The notes under the pieces were generated by a model. It was not told the DNA's origin and searched no databases. It saw nothing but the letters and a program-made list of their open reading frames with translations. Positions 1-7,880 of a stretch of DNA of 64,000 bases are shown piece by piece. The stretch is from an uncultured Acidimicrobiales bacterium (GTDB lineage Bacteria; Actinomycetota; Acidimicrobiia; Acidimicrobiales; SZUA-35). Every line of letters starts with the position of its first letter. Position 1 is the stretch's first letter. Made by a program: the position numbers and the translations under genes. Where the stretch lies: assembly GCA_938002965.1 (NCBI GenBank), contig CALKZY010000014.1:1-64000 (forward strand), read 5' to 3'.

Positions 1-1
1 C

Positions 2-1018
2 ATCTGGGTCGGGGTGCTGTTCCTCAGCGTGCTCGGCAACGGCTTGATTCAGTATCGGGTCGACCCCGACTGGACACGGATCGTTCAAGGCTCGGTCCTC
101 GTTGCTTCTGCCGGTTTCCAAGTGCTGATCGTCAAGGCGGCGGGCCGCCATCGTGTTGCGGCGAAATCTGTAGGAGACGGTGATGCCCGATCGGGCATCA
201 CCGAATCCGATCCACCTCAGCCGAGGTATGTCGGTTCCTCCGACGACACGACTAGGTCGTCTCTCGTGGTCAAGGGATTGACCAAGCGGTTCGGCGCTAT
301 TACGGCACTCCATGATGTTTCGTTCTCGGTGAACGCCGGTCAAGTCGTTGCGCTTCTGGGGGACAATGGAGCGGGTAAAAGTACGCTTGTCAAGACGCTC
401 ACGGGGTTGCATCAGCCTGATGACGGCATCCTTGAACTCGACGGCATCGCTCAGCGTCCGGCATCTCCAGCTCATGCCCAGGCGCTCGGAATTGAAGCCG
501 TCCAACAAGGTCTAGGGGTGGTTGGCCTCTTCAGTTCCGCGGAGAACCTGTTCCTTGGACGCGAACCGTCGCCGCCCGGCCCGCTCAAGTACCTCGGATG
601 GATCGACCGAGAAGTCATGCGCTCGAAAACAGCTGAGGAGCTTGAGGGGCTCCATGTTTCCGTCCATTCGGTAGACGCACCGATAATTTCGTTGTCCGGC
701 GGCCAGCGGCAGTCGATCGCCGTAGCGAGGGCAAGTCTGTGGGCCACATCAGTTGTTATTCTCGATGAGCCGACGGCGGCGCTCGGGGTCGAGCAGTCCG
801 CCGAACTACTTCGGTTGGTTCGACGCCTTGCCGACTCCGGTACGGCTGTGATCCTGGTCACCCACGACATGCCCCAGGTCCTGGCGGTGTGCGACAAAGC
901 CGTTGTGCTTCGACATGGACGGTGCATCGCTGATGAAATAGTGGGCGTCGAAACCGACGTTACACGACTGGTCGGTCTTGTCACCGGCTCCGTTGAAGGT
1001 CGCTTCGATGCCAAATAG
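2..1018 (+). CDS. ABC sugar transporter, permease-ATPase fusion (5' partial)
   Basis: The frame is open to the left edge, so the start lies outside the window. The first 45 or so residues look like the last membrane segment of an RbsC/FrcB-type sugar permease (LFLSVLGNGL, then a second hydrophobic stretch). A linker of about 40 residues leads into one RbsA/FrcA-type ATPase domain. Counted from the GTG at 14, Walker A GDNGAGKST is at 116-124, the signature LSGGQRQ at 227-233 and Walker B VVILDEPTAA at 247-256. The family imports monosaccharides, usually with permease and ATPase on separate chains and often two ATPase domains; here one ATPase domain is fused to the permease. The substrate cannot be told. 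The stop overlaps the start of the next gene by 11 bases. Confidence 0.85.
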   Translation: MWVGVLFLSVLGNGLIQYRVDPDWTRIVQGSVLVASAGFQVLIVKAAGRHRVAAKSVGDGDARSGITESDPPQPRYVGSSDDTTRSSLVVKGLTKRFGAITALHDVSFSVNAGQVVALLGDNGAGKSTLVKTLTGLHQPDDGILELDGIAQRPASPAHAQALGIEAVQQGLGVVGLFSSAENLFLGREPSPPGPLKYLGWIDREVMRSKTAEELEGLHVSVHSVDAPIISLSGGQRQSIAVARASLWATSVVILDEPTAALGVEQSAELLRLVRRLADSGTAVILVTHDMPQVLAVCDKAVVLRHGRCIADEIVGVETDVTRLVGLVTGSVEGRFDAK

Positions 1019-1409
1019 GAGGCGAACAGTCGCGCTGTTGATTGCTGCGCTGTTGCTGTTGGGTGGTTGCTTCAGGCTCCCGGAAACATCATCGGAAAGT
1101 CAGGACACCACCAGTACAGGTGAGGCAAATCTTCGTTCCCTCACCGATTTTGAGTCTCTAGGGATCTGCACTGAAGACGGCTGGTCCGGCTCATTGTCGA
1201 ATGACTCAGATGTCGATCTCGAAGCGGAGATCGTCGTCGATTTCATTGGTCTTGGCTCTGAACCCCTGGGATCGGGCCGCAGCACGATTACTGTCGCCGC
1301 AGGGGCAAGTACGGACTTTGAGGTTACGCCGCGGCGTCCGCTTGCCGATGTTGCCATCTCCTGCAATATTGACCTGGCACGGCTGGTGCCTCTCACCCAC
1401 GACGGGTAG
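1008..1409 (+). CDS. small secreted lipoprotein of unknown function
   Basis: A 133-residue product. It begins MPNRRRTVALL, giving a basic n-region, a hydrophobic core and the lipobox LLGGC, so it is probably exported and lipid-anchored on the outer face of the membrane. The ATG at 1008 is preferred over an in-frame upstream start at 978 because it places the arginines directly before the hydrophobic core. The mature part is rich in Ser, Thr, Glu and Asp, contains two further cysteines that could form a disulfide, and reads like a small beta-rich domain (alternating hydrophobic residues, AEIVVDFIGL). It overlaps the sugar ABC gene and is presumably co-transcribed. No family is recognised; it is too small to be the sugar-binding protein. 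Confidence 0.6.
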   Translation: MPNRRRTVALLIAALLLLGGCFRLPETSSESQDTTSTGEANLRSLTDFESLGICTEDGWSGSLSNDSDVDLEAEIVVDFIGLGSEPLGSGRSTITVAAGASTDFEVTPRRPLADVAISCNIDLARLVPLTHDG

Positions 1410-1558
1410 GTCGACTCGTCTCGTATAGCCGTCCTCCAGTGGGTGACGAATATCGGTGCGGTTCGGCGCAACGCGATACTGGAGCCGGCCTGGTCGCGAA
1501 GCGCTAGCCAGGTGAGCTCCTATGTCTATTGGGGGGGTTGTTTTGGAGGTGGGTCCAG

Positions 1559-1630
1559 ATGCGGTCTGAGTCCATTCGTGAGGGTGGGCGTACTGTTGGT
1601 GCTGGTCGTGGCACCAAGATCGTCGAATAG
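1559..1630 (+). pseudogene. EF-Tu C-terminal tail mini-ORF (tuf remnant)
   Basis: An ATG opens a 23-residue frame that ends [19 protein letters not shown], which is the C-terminal end of bacterial EF-Tu. The DNA from about 1574 to 1608 is nearly identical, codon for codon, to the end of the intact tuf gene (34829-34863), including its unusual T-ending codons. Nothing resembling the rest of EF-Tu lies upstream. A GGAGG at 1545-1549 sits 9 bases before the ATG, so translation is possible. I read it as the tail of a deleted or partly copied tuf gene; a functional short peptide is the less likely alternative. The rest of 1410-1829 holds only this and the hairpin after it. Confidence 0.7.
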
Positions 1631-1686
1631 CATTCAAAATGGGTAAATCTAGTCCGATTACATCACCGCTTTGATTTAGCACAAAT

Positions 1687-1712
1687 CCCTTCAATTCCAT
1701 TAAATTGAAGGG
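1687..1712. terminator. perfect 10-bp hairpin after the tuf remnant
   Basis: CCCTTCAATT and AATTGAAGGG are exact inverted repeats around a 6-base loop, followed by the T-containing stretch CTTTGTCGTTT. It resembles an intrinsic terminator and would fit as the old terminator of a tuf gene. No other gene needs it on the plus strand. Confidence 0.55.
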
Positions 1713-1829
1713 CTTTGTCGTTTAGGGGAACGTTTTCTGCCTGGCAGTTGATTGTATGTTCGAGTGGCTAAAAGGCCCGCAGGCAGCCGATTCCGATGAG
1801 AACAACCCCGACCGTATGCAGGGGCCCCA

Positions 1830-2168
1830 TTAGGAATCCGAGTCCAAGGCCGATGCCTCGGGCTTGGACTCGTCATCGACTTTGACCGACCAGTTATAGA
1901 AATCTTTCAGGAAAAGCAACAGTGCTGCGATGACGAGCAGCCAGGCAGCCAGCTGCTCAAGGCCCGGGCGTAGCGTGGAGAATCCGGCGGCAACGGCGAG
2001 ACCGAGAAGCATCGCTCCTTGCTGATAGCAGCTCTCATGAGCCAGCGAGAGATATCGAGGCACAGTCGGGTGGTCTTTGCGGCTCCATCCCATCAGGTTG
2101 TCTGTTGCGATTCCAAGAACCAGCATTGCCAATCCCCCGAGGATCAAGATCTGTTGCGACGTTTCCAT
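1830..2168 (-). CDS. small membrane protein, about three TM segments
   Basis: A 112-residue product starting METSQQILIL. Three hydrophobic stretches are seen: about residues 6-24 (LGGLAMLVLGIATDNLMGW), 49-64 (AMLLGLAVAAGF) and 73-90 (AAWLLVIAALLLFLKDF). The C-terminal tail is acidic (DDESKPEASALDSDS). The ATG at 2168 is chosen because the in-frame upstream extension overlaps the preceding monooxygenase gene on the same strand and has no membrane-protein character. It lies 34 bases downstream of that gene and may be co-transcribed with it. The family is not recognised. Confidence 0.65.
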   Translation of the reverse strand: METSQQILILGGLAMLVLGIATDNLMGWSRKDHPTVPRYLSLAHESCYQQGAMLLGLAVAAGFSTLRPGLEQLAAWLLVIAALLLFLKDFYNWSVKVDDESKPEASALDSDS

Positions 2169-2202
2169 AGGGCGGCAATAGTCGCTTGTCTCGGTGCCGG
2201 GT

Positions 2203-3831
2203 CTACCCCCGTCGGTAACCGATCGAGGTGTAACACATCTCGTCGTGCGTTCCCTCGGCCCAGACGACATAGCGGCTCTCGACGCCTTCAGGCCACAGCG
2301 ATCGATCCCACTTGCATTCGATTCGGAGAGCGTCGCCACGTTCAAAGACGAGAGGCTCGGCTGGTGAGTACCCGGTTTGCCACTGGAAATCCCACTGGTC
2401 GATATCGACTAGAACCTTTTCGTTTTGTGTGCCGGGATTCAAGGTGAGTCGGTAGCCGATGCCGAGTTCATGCATGTGTGGCCAAATCGAGATGATGTGG
2501 CCGACCGGCGCCGGTAGATCACATGACGAGCTTGCTTGACCGTCGATCATCTGGGCGTAGGTGGCCGGTGTCACGCCACATAGTCGGTTGACGAATCCGG
2601 GAATGCCGGCGGCTTGATCTCCGAACTCTTGGCGAATCCGATCGATCGCCCGGTCTCGGTCGCACAATGGGCCCTGTTCGTTCCGCGAGCAGGGAATCTC
2701 GACCGGTCCGAGAAGTTGCACACTTCGAAGTGGTTCCAGGCGGCCTCCGTCATTCTCCAGCTCGGCCTTTGTGGCCAGTTGAATGCCGAGACCCGAATTG
2801 TCTTCAATCGGTCCACTGTCATAGTGGTAGTGCCACTGCACGATGAAGGCATCGCCGGGTTTCATTTGAATCCCGGTTCTTTCGGGGAGGATGATGGGAC
2901 CGGCTCCGGGGGCCCACCCTCCGAGGTTGGGAAGAGGGACTGCTTGCAGAGGAACGGTCGGGCATGACCAGCCTGGCTTGCCGTCGCTCCCGTCCAGTTG
3001 TTCGGCTTGTCCGCGGACGTCATCAAACAACTTGAAGAGAACGGCGTGATGCAGGTTTGGCTTCTGGTCGGGCAGTACTTCGATGGCCCTGATCCACGAC
3101 GGCTCCCCGAATGCGGGGTCAATGATGCGGCAGCGGTAGTCGTCCAGCTGGCCTGAATCGGGGTAGGCGTCATCTGGTCGAAGGACTAGGTCGGCTTCGA
3201 CCGTGGGGTGAGTCTGGCCCCGGGCGACGAGGGCCGCGTCGTCGGCCAGGTCGAGGGTGGCGCCTTGATTCACCCAGTCAACAATTGTTTGACGTTCCTC
3301 GTTGGTTATTCGTGGGCTGTACTTGTATTTCACGTCTTCCAGCCCGCTTAGTCGCCACGGGGGCATGTGTCGGTCCTCAACCTCTGAGCCGATGAAGTCG
3401 GCCAGTGTTGCCACCTGCGCCGCGGTCTCAAATCGCACGTGGGCGGTGCCGGGTCCGGATGAGGAGTGGCAGGACACGCAGTTCTGTTCCAGCACCGGCA
3501 TGACGTCGTCGGCGAACGAAGGCCCTCCGTAGTCCGGACCGATCGTAGTCAACGAGGCTGCCTCGGTGGTCTCGGCCTCGACCCCCGTCGTGGATTTGAT
3601 CGTGGATTTGATCGTGGATCGGGTTGATGGAGTTTCGTCTCGGGCGACGTTAGTGGTTGTCGTTTGCTCGGTCTCGCTCGATGTCGACGCACAAGCGGCG
3701 AAAAGTGGGCCGGCCAGCATGAATGCGACGACGGGGGCGATGTGTCGACCCAGGCCACGCTGTTGACCGCGATCACACGGCTGACCTGGATCTACTGGTC
3801 GACCTCGATCACACGGTTGACATGGATCCAT
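2203..3831 (-). CDS. copper type II monooxygenase-like lipoprotein with cytochrome c motif
   Basis: A 542-residue product. An export signal (HIAPVVAFMLAGPLFAAC) ends in a lipobox with Cys47, followed by a Ser/Thr-rich linker. A heme c motif CVSCH at 118-122 with a candidate distal Met in HMPPW (about 156) forms a small cytochrome c domain. The rest looks like the two-domain fold of ascorbate-dependent copper monooxygenases (DBH/PHM type): LHHAV near 260, WHYHY near 333 and PHMHELG near 455 supply copper-binding histidines. It should act outside the membrane as a redox enzyme; the substrate is unknown. The start is uncertain: ATG 3831 is the only start before the signal peptide, but it adds about 25 residues with a DPxQPCDRG duplication. 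It is divergent from an ECF sigma gene. Confidence 0.75.
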   Translation of the reverse strand: MDPCQPCDRGRPVDPGQPCDRGQQRGLGRHIAPVVAFMLAGPLFAACASTSSETEQTTTTNVARDETPSTRSTIKSTIKSTTGVEAETTEAASLTTIGPDYGGPSFADDVMPVLEQNCVSCHSSSGPGTAHVRFETAAQVATLADFIGSEVEDRHMPPWRLSGLEDVKYKYSPRITNEERQTIVDWVNQGATLDLADDAALVARGQTHPTVEADLVLRPDDAYPDSGQLDDYRCRIIDPAFGEPSWIRAIEVLPDQKPNLHHAVLFKLFDDVRGQAEQLDGSDGKPGWSCPTVPLQAVPLPNLGGWAPGAGPIILPERTGIQMKPGDAFIVQWHYHYDSGPIEDNSGLGIQLATKAELENDGGRLEPLRSVQLLGPVEIPCSRNEQGPLCDRDRAIDRIRQEFGDQAAGIPGFVNRLCGVTPATYAQMIDGQASSSCDLPAPVGHIISIWPHMHELGIGYRLTLNPGTQNEKVLVDIDQWDFQWQTGYSPAEPLVFERGDALRIECKWDRSLWPEGVESRYVVWAEGTHDEMCYTSIGYRRG

Positions 3832-4009
3832 AGCCGTCCACGCTACTTTCCCGGCCGACCGGGGCGGTCTCGCTCGGCGTGATGTGGGGACCGTGGACGT
3901 TGACCGGCAACGCGATCGGTGTCACAAAACCGTAAGATGAATGGCGGGAGCAGGCGCTCGAACGTAACCCAACCGGTCGAACACGGGTCAAACGAATCGG
4001 ATTCCAAAC

Positions 4010-4582
4010 ATGGACTCTAAGTCAATCGAAGACCTGGTCGCAGCGGCCAAAGAAGGTAGCCATCAAGCCTTCGAAGCTCTGGTGCGACATACGTACGCCG
4101 ACATCTACACCTTGGCTTATCGACTTGTAGGTGACGAGGAGGACGCTCGAGACGTGGTTCAAGAGGCATACCTCAGAGCCCACCGGGGCATCAAGAAGTT
4201 TCGTGGCGATGCCCAGTTTTCGACGTGGATGCACCGGATTACGGCCAACTGTGCCAACACGTATCTCGGTCGTCGTAGCCGTCATCGTCACGATCAGCTG
4301 ATCGACGAGGTCGACATCCCCGATCTCACCCCTCATCTTGATCCGGTCCACCAGGCCGACATCGATGTGTTGCGTACGCAGCTTGTCGCCGCTCTTATGC
4401 AACTTCCACCCAAGCTGCGATCGGTGGTCGTCCTGCGAGACATCTACGACCTTTCGCATGAGGCCATCGCTGAACAGCTGGACATAACCGAGTCGGCGGC
4501 CAAGGTGCGGCTACACCGTGCCCGCAAGCGTCTTCGAGAACGCCTGTACCCGTTGGGGGAGGAGCGAGCCGATGCGATTTGA
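4010..4582 (+). CDS. ECF-type RNA polymerase sigma factor
   Basis: A 190-residue protein of the usual ECF size. Region 2 spans about residues 15-90 (EALVRHTYADIYTLAYRLVG, DVVQEAYLRA, FSTWMHRITAN) and region 4 about 125-180 (LPPKLRSVVVLRDIYDLSH, then an HTH ending RLHRARKRLRERL). It redirects RNA polymerase to stress- or envelope-related promoters. The stop overlaps the next gene, which encodes a zinc-finger anti-sigma-like protein, so the two form a classic sigma/anti-sigma pair. The copper monooxygenase is divergent, with a 178-bp shared spacer, and is an attractive but unproven target. Confidence 0.9.
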   Translation: MDSKSIEDLVAAAKEGSHQAFEALVRHTYADIYTLAYRLVGDEEDARDVVQEAYLRAHRGIKKFRGDAQFSTWMHRITANCANTYLGRRSRHRHDQLIDEVDIPDLTPHLDPVHQADIDVLRTQLVAALMQLPPKLRSVVVLRDIYDLSHEAIAEQLDITESAAKVRLHRARKRLRERLYPLGEERADAI

Positions 4583-4991
4583 ACAGCCGACGGCAACAGT
4601 TGGAACAATGGTGAATGAGTGCCACCTCTTCGCCACGGAGTTGTCCGAAGTGGTCGACGGGGGAGACTGTCTTGACCCCACGGCCACTGAACACTTTGGT
4701 TCTTGCCTGCGTTGCCAGGCTGAATTGGCCCAGTACAAAAAGCTGCTGCGGGCGCTATCGAACCTTCGGGGCCAGACGGTGGCTCCCGATGATTTTCTTC
4801 TGCACGAGATCTTACGGGCCCTTGATCGAGCCGGTGAGGGTTGGCGTCGACATCTAACAGGTCTGGGTGAGCGGCCCGGCTTTCTCCGGGGGGCGGGTGC
4901 CATTGCCGCCACCGCCGGTGCCGCCGCCTGCACGGCTGGCGCCATTGTTCTGGCTAATCGGCTGACGTCTCGTCACCGCCTGGTTGGGTGA
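4572..4991 (+). CDS. zinc-finger anti-sigma factor, membrane-anchored
   Basis: A 139-residue product. HFGSCLRC near residues 41-48 gives the HxxxCxxC motif of ZAS-type anti-sigma factors. A single hydrophobic, alanine-rich segment (about 105-128, GAGAIAATAGAAACTAGAIV) would anchor it, leaving a very short outside tail. The ATG at 4572 is chosen; it overlaps the sigma stop by 11 bases, implying translational coupling. The ATG at 4608 (MVNECHLF) is an alternative. The near absence of an outer sensor domain suggests release from the sigma by a cytoplasmic or redox signal rather than by regulated proteolysis of an outside domain; that is inference. Confidence 0.75.
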   Translation: MRFEQPTATVGTMVNECHLFATELSEVVDGGDCLDPTATEHFGSCLRCQAELAQYKKLLRALSNLRGQTVAPDDFLLHEILRALDRAGEGWRRHLTGLGERPGFLRGAGAIAATAGAAACTAGAIVLANRLTSRHRLVG

Positions 4992-5102
4992 CCGTTTCAA
5001 TCGGGTCTGGTCGGCGGCGGTTTCGCGGCGGTTCCCGGGATTTCACCTGCTAGCCTCATAAGGTCGGTTGATACGCGACCTCGGTTGCGCCGACTACACC
5101 CT

Positions 5103-5175
5103 AGGGCAGTAGCTCAATTGGCAGAGCACCGGTCTCCAAAACCGGGGGTTGGGGGTTCAAATCCCTCCTGCCCTG
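5103..5175 (+). tRNA. trnW: tRNA-Trp (CCA)
   Basis: A full cloverleaf can be drawn. The acceptor AGGGCAG pairs with CTGCCCT, with G as discriminator. The D-loop contains AGCTCAATTGGCAGAGC. The anticodon stem CCGGT/ACCGG holds the loop CTCCAAA with anticodon CCA at 5136-5138. The T-arm has GGTTCAAATCC. The 3' CCA is not encoded. tRNA-Trp directly before secE is a common bacterial order. The remainder of the 313-bp gap between the anti-sigma gene and secE shows no other gene. Confidence 0.97.
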
Positions 5176-5304
5176 CGTTGGTGTCAGATCCTTTAGTTCG
5201 GTTCTGACCCATAGCTTGCAATCCATCGCCTTTGGTGGTGGGCACAGCAAAAAACAAAAGTCGCATCCGAAGAACAGCAAGTTTTATTTGAGGATTCAGT
5301 CACT

Positions 5305-5610
5305 ATGGCGATGAACCGCGAACAGCGTCGTTATCTCCAACGTCAAGGTCAGATGGACAGCGAGGGCAACCCGATTGCCACTCGCCGTGAGAACCGCGCC
5401 GGCTCGAACGAACGAGTCACGCCCGTGGAGTACATGGGTGAGGTTCGCTCTGAGCTGAACCGTGTCATTTGGCCCGACCGGCCGACGTTGATCAACTACA
5501 CAATCGTCGTGGTCATCACGTTTTTGTTGGTGACCGGCCTCGTGGCGCTCCTCGACTACATATTTGCCGAAGGTTTCCTGGCCCTGTTGCGGGCCGGGAC
5601 GGAGGGATAG
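5305..5610 (+). CDS. secE: preprotein translocase subunit SecE
   Basis: A 101-residue protein. SecE clamps SecY in the SecYEG channel of the cytoplasmic membrane. The C-terminal half has the conserved amphipathic helix (YMGEVRSELNRVIWPDRP) followed by one membrane segment (TIVVVITFLLVTGLVALLDYIF). The N-terminal 40 residues are basic and hydrophilic (MNREQRRYLQRQG), longer than in minimal SecE proteins. It is 3 bases from nusG, the almost universal secE-nusG pair. Confidence 0.97.
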   Translation: MAMNREQRRYLQRQGQMDSEGNPIATRRENRAGSNERVTPVEYMGEVRSELNRVIWPDRPTLINYTIVVVITFLLVTGLVALLDYIFAEGFLALLRAGTEG

Positions 5611-5613
5611 ACC

Positions 5614-6555
5614 ATGAGCGATGTCACCGACGCCACCACTGTGAGCGACGACGTCGAGGCTCTGGCCACAGACGAAGCCGCCTCCGCTGAAACCGACCAG
5701 GCCGCCCCGGTCGCTGATGTGGCTGAAGAAGCCGCCCCGGTCGCTGACGAAACAGCGTCCGAGGATGCTCCGGCTTCCGAAGACGCTGAAGAGGTCGAAG
5801 CCGACACGTCAGAGTCAACCGACTCCGAGTCGACCGATTCCGAGGCCGCTGATTCCGAGTCAACCGACTCCGAGCCCGCTGACTCACAAGCCGATGCCGA
5901 GGGCGCCAGCGAATCCGAAGACGCCGAAGACGCCGAAGACGCCGAAGAAGGCGAAGGCGCTGAAGAAGGCGAAGACGAAGAGGCTCCCCGCCGTCGCCGT
6001 GATTCCCCTTATGATCGACCTGGCCGCTGGTATGTGATTCACACCCAGTCGGGCTATGAGAACAAGGTTCGCAGTAATCTGCTGGCCCGGACCCAGTCCA
6101 TGAACATGGAGGAGCGGATCTTCGAGGTCGTCATTCCTCTCGAGGACGTGGTCGAGTTCAAGAACGGCAAGAAGGTCGTCGTTCAAAAGAAGGTCTTCCC
6201 GGGTTACCTGTTGACTCGCATGCGCCTCGACGACGACTCCTGGTTTGTTGTCCGCAACACCCCTGGTGTCACCGGGTTTATCGGCGCAGGCAACAAGCCG
6301 TCGCCGCTGCCTCGACGTGATGTCGAAAACTTCCTCACCGTCAAGGAGGAGGGTGGCGAGACCACCCGCAAAGGTCGTCCCCGCCTTGAGTACCAGATGG
6401 GCGAAACCGTACGCGTCAAGGAAGGTCCGTTCGCCGACTTCCAGGGCGAGATCGTGGAAATCAATGAAGATCAGCTCCGCCTTAAGGTGCTGGTCAATAT
6501 CTTCGGGCGGGAAACCCCGGTCGAATTGCAGTTCTCCGAGGTGGCCAAAATCTAG
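5614..6555 (+). CDS. nusG: transcription elongation/antitermination factor NusG
   Basis: A 313-residue product. The NGN domain begins at about 137 (GRWYVIHTQSGYENKVRSNL) and includes FPGYLLTRM and VRNTPGVTGFIG; a KOW domain fills the last 50 residues (VKEGPFADFQGEI). NusG binds RNA polymerase and links it to Rho or ribosomes. The first 130 or so residues are an extension made of Asp, Glu, Ser and Ala in short repeats (SESTDSE, EDAEDAE), expected to be disordered and very acidic. Actinobacterial NusG proteins often have such an extension, but this one is long. It is downstream of secE and upstream of rplK. Confidence 0.97.
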   Translation: MSDVTDATTVSDDVEALATDEAASAETDQAAPVADVAEEAAPVADETASEDAPASEDAEEVEADTSESTDSESTDSEAADSESTDSEPADSQADAEGASESEDAEDAEDAEEGEGAEEGEDEEAPRRRRDSPYDRPGRWYVIHTQSGYENKVRSNLLARTQSMNMEERIFEVVIPLEDVVEFKNGKKVVVQKKVFPGYLLTRMRLDDDSWFVVRNTPGVTGFIGAGNKPSPLPRRDVENFLTVKEEGGETTRKGRPRLEYQMGETVRVKEGPFADFQGEIVEINEDQLRLKVLVNIFGRETPVELQFSEVAKI

Positions 6556-6607
6556 GCCATGCTTCCAACAACGACGACTAACGAGATAGACAGACAAGAA
6601 AAGTTCG

Positions 6608-7036
6608 ATGGCTAAGAAACAAGTTCTTGCAGTAGTAAAAATCCAAATTCCCGCTGGTCAGGCTTCGCCTGCCCCTCCTGTGGGCACCGCCCTTGGCCCG
6701 TACGGCTTGCAGATCATGGACTTCTGCAAGGAGTACAACGCCAGGACCGAGTCACAGCGTGGGCAGATCGTTCCGGTTGAGATCACCGTGTTCGAGGACC
6801 GGACCTTCAGCTTTGTGCTGAAGACACCCCCGACCTCGGAGCTGATCAAGAAAGCGGCCAAGATTGCTAAAGGCGCTGGCGATCCGCTACGTGACCGGGC
6901 TGGATCCATCACCGACGCTCAGCTGACAGAGATCGCCGAGCTGAAGATGCCTGATCTCAACGCCTACGACATCGATGCGGCCAAAAAGCAGGTTGCCGGA
7001 ACCGCCCGTCAAATGGGCGTCATCGTTCGGGGCTAA
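6608..7036 (+). CDS. rplK: 50S ribosomal protein L11
   Basis: A 142-residue protein of the usual length. The N-terminal domain contains [20 protein letters not shown], and the C-terminal RNA-binding domain contains [17 protein letters not shown] and ends [13 protein letters not shown]11 binds the GTPase centre of 23S rRNA and is needed for the stringent response via RelA. It is followed by rplA after a 105-bp spacer, longer than usual for this pair. Confidence 0.98.
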   Translation: MAKKQVLAVVKIQIPAGQASPAPPVGTALGPYGLQIMDFCKEYNARTESQRGQIVPVEITVFEDRTFSFVLKTPPTSELIKKAAKIAKGAGDPLRDRAGSITDAQLTEIAELKMPDLNAYDIDAAKKQVAGTARQMGVIVRG

Positions 7037-7141
7037 TCCAGCTCATCTCTACGGATTGCCTATCCGCTGAGTACATATATTCGTGTAAACCGCTGACCGG
7101 GAGGACCTCGCCCGGCAGCCCTAACCCCTGAGGGAGCCGAA

Positions 7142-7855
7142 ATGGCGAAAGGTAAGCGTTACAGCGACGCGTCAAAGCGTTACGACAAGGAACTACTGCA
7201 CGGACCCGGTGAGGCCATTGATCTGGTCAAGTCACTGGCGGCGACCAAGTTCGACGAATCAGTCGATGTCGTCTTTGTCCTCGGGGTTGACCCCCGTAAA
7301 GCCGAGCAGATCGTCCGTGGCACGGTGGCATTGCCCGCCGGTACCGGCAAGGACGTACGGGTTGCCGTGTTCGCCACCGGTGAAGCGGCGACGGCGGCTA
7401 AGGACGCCGGAGCTGACATCGTCGGCGCCGAAGAGCTCGTCGCCGAGGTTGAGGGCGGCATGCTTGATTTCGATCTGGCCATCGCCACTCCGGAGATGAT
7501 GCCCCAGGTCGGCAAGCTGGGACGGGTACTTGGTCCTCGAGGCCTGATGCCCAACCCAAAGACCGGCACTGTCACCCCCGATGCGGCCAAGGCCGTGGAG
7601 CAGTTCAAGGGCGGGACGGTCGAGTATCGAACCGACCGCAACGGCAACGTCCACGTGTCGGTTGGCAAAGCCAGCTTCGACGGTGGGGCTCTGCGCACCA
7701 ACCTTGGTGCCTTGGTCGATGAGATCAACCGGGCCAAGCCTGCTTCGGCCAAGGGACGCTACGTCAAGAAGGTGACCCTCTCTTCAACGATGGGTCCCGG
7801 CGTGAAGGTCGATCCAGGTCGTCTCGACGAAGTCGTCGAAGCCGTAGCTGACTAG
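7142..7855 (+). CDS. rplA: 50S ribosomal protein L1
   Basis: A 237-residue protein of typical length. It starts KGKRYSDASKRYDKELLHGP and contains the family motif GRVLGPRGLMPNPKTGTVT. L1 forms the mobile L1 stalk that handles E-site tRNA and, in many bacteria, represses its own mRNA. The ATG follows a clear purine-rich stretch (GAGGGAGCC). An asparaginase gene starts 25 bases after the stop. Confidence 0.98.
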   Translation: MAKGKRYSDASKRYDKELLHGPGEAIDLVKSLAATKFDESVDVVFVLGVDPRKAEQIVRGTVALPAGTGKDVRVAVFATGEAATAAKDAGADIVGAEELVAEVEGGMLDFDLAIATPEMMPQVGKLGRVLGPRGLMPNPKTGTVTPDAAKAVEQFKGGTVEYRTDRNGNVHVSVGKASFDGGALRTNLGALVDEINRAKPASAKGRYVKKVTLSSTMGPGVKVDPGRLDEVVEAVAD

Positions 7856-7880
7856 CTTTCGTTCCTAAGTCCAGGGCCAA

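Noticed and set aside
1756-1833. 25-codon frame after the tuf remnant hairpin
   Set aside because: No ribosome site, no recognisable product, and it overlaps the end of the gene on the other strand.
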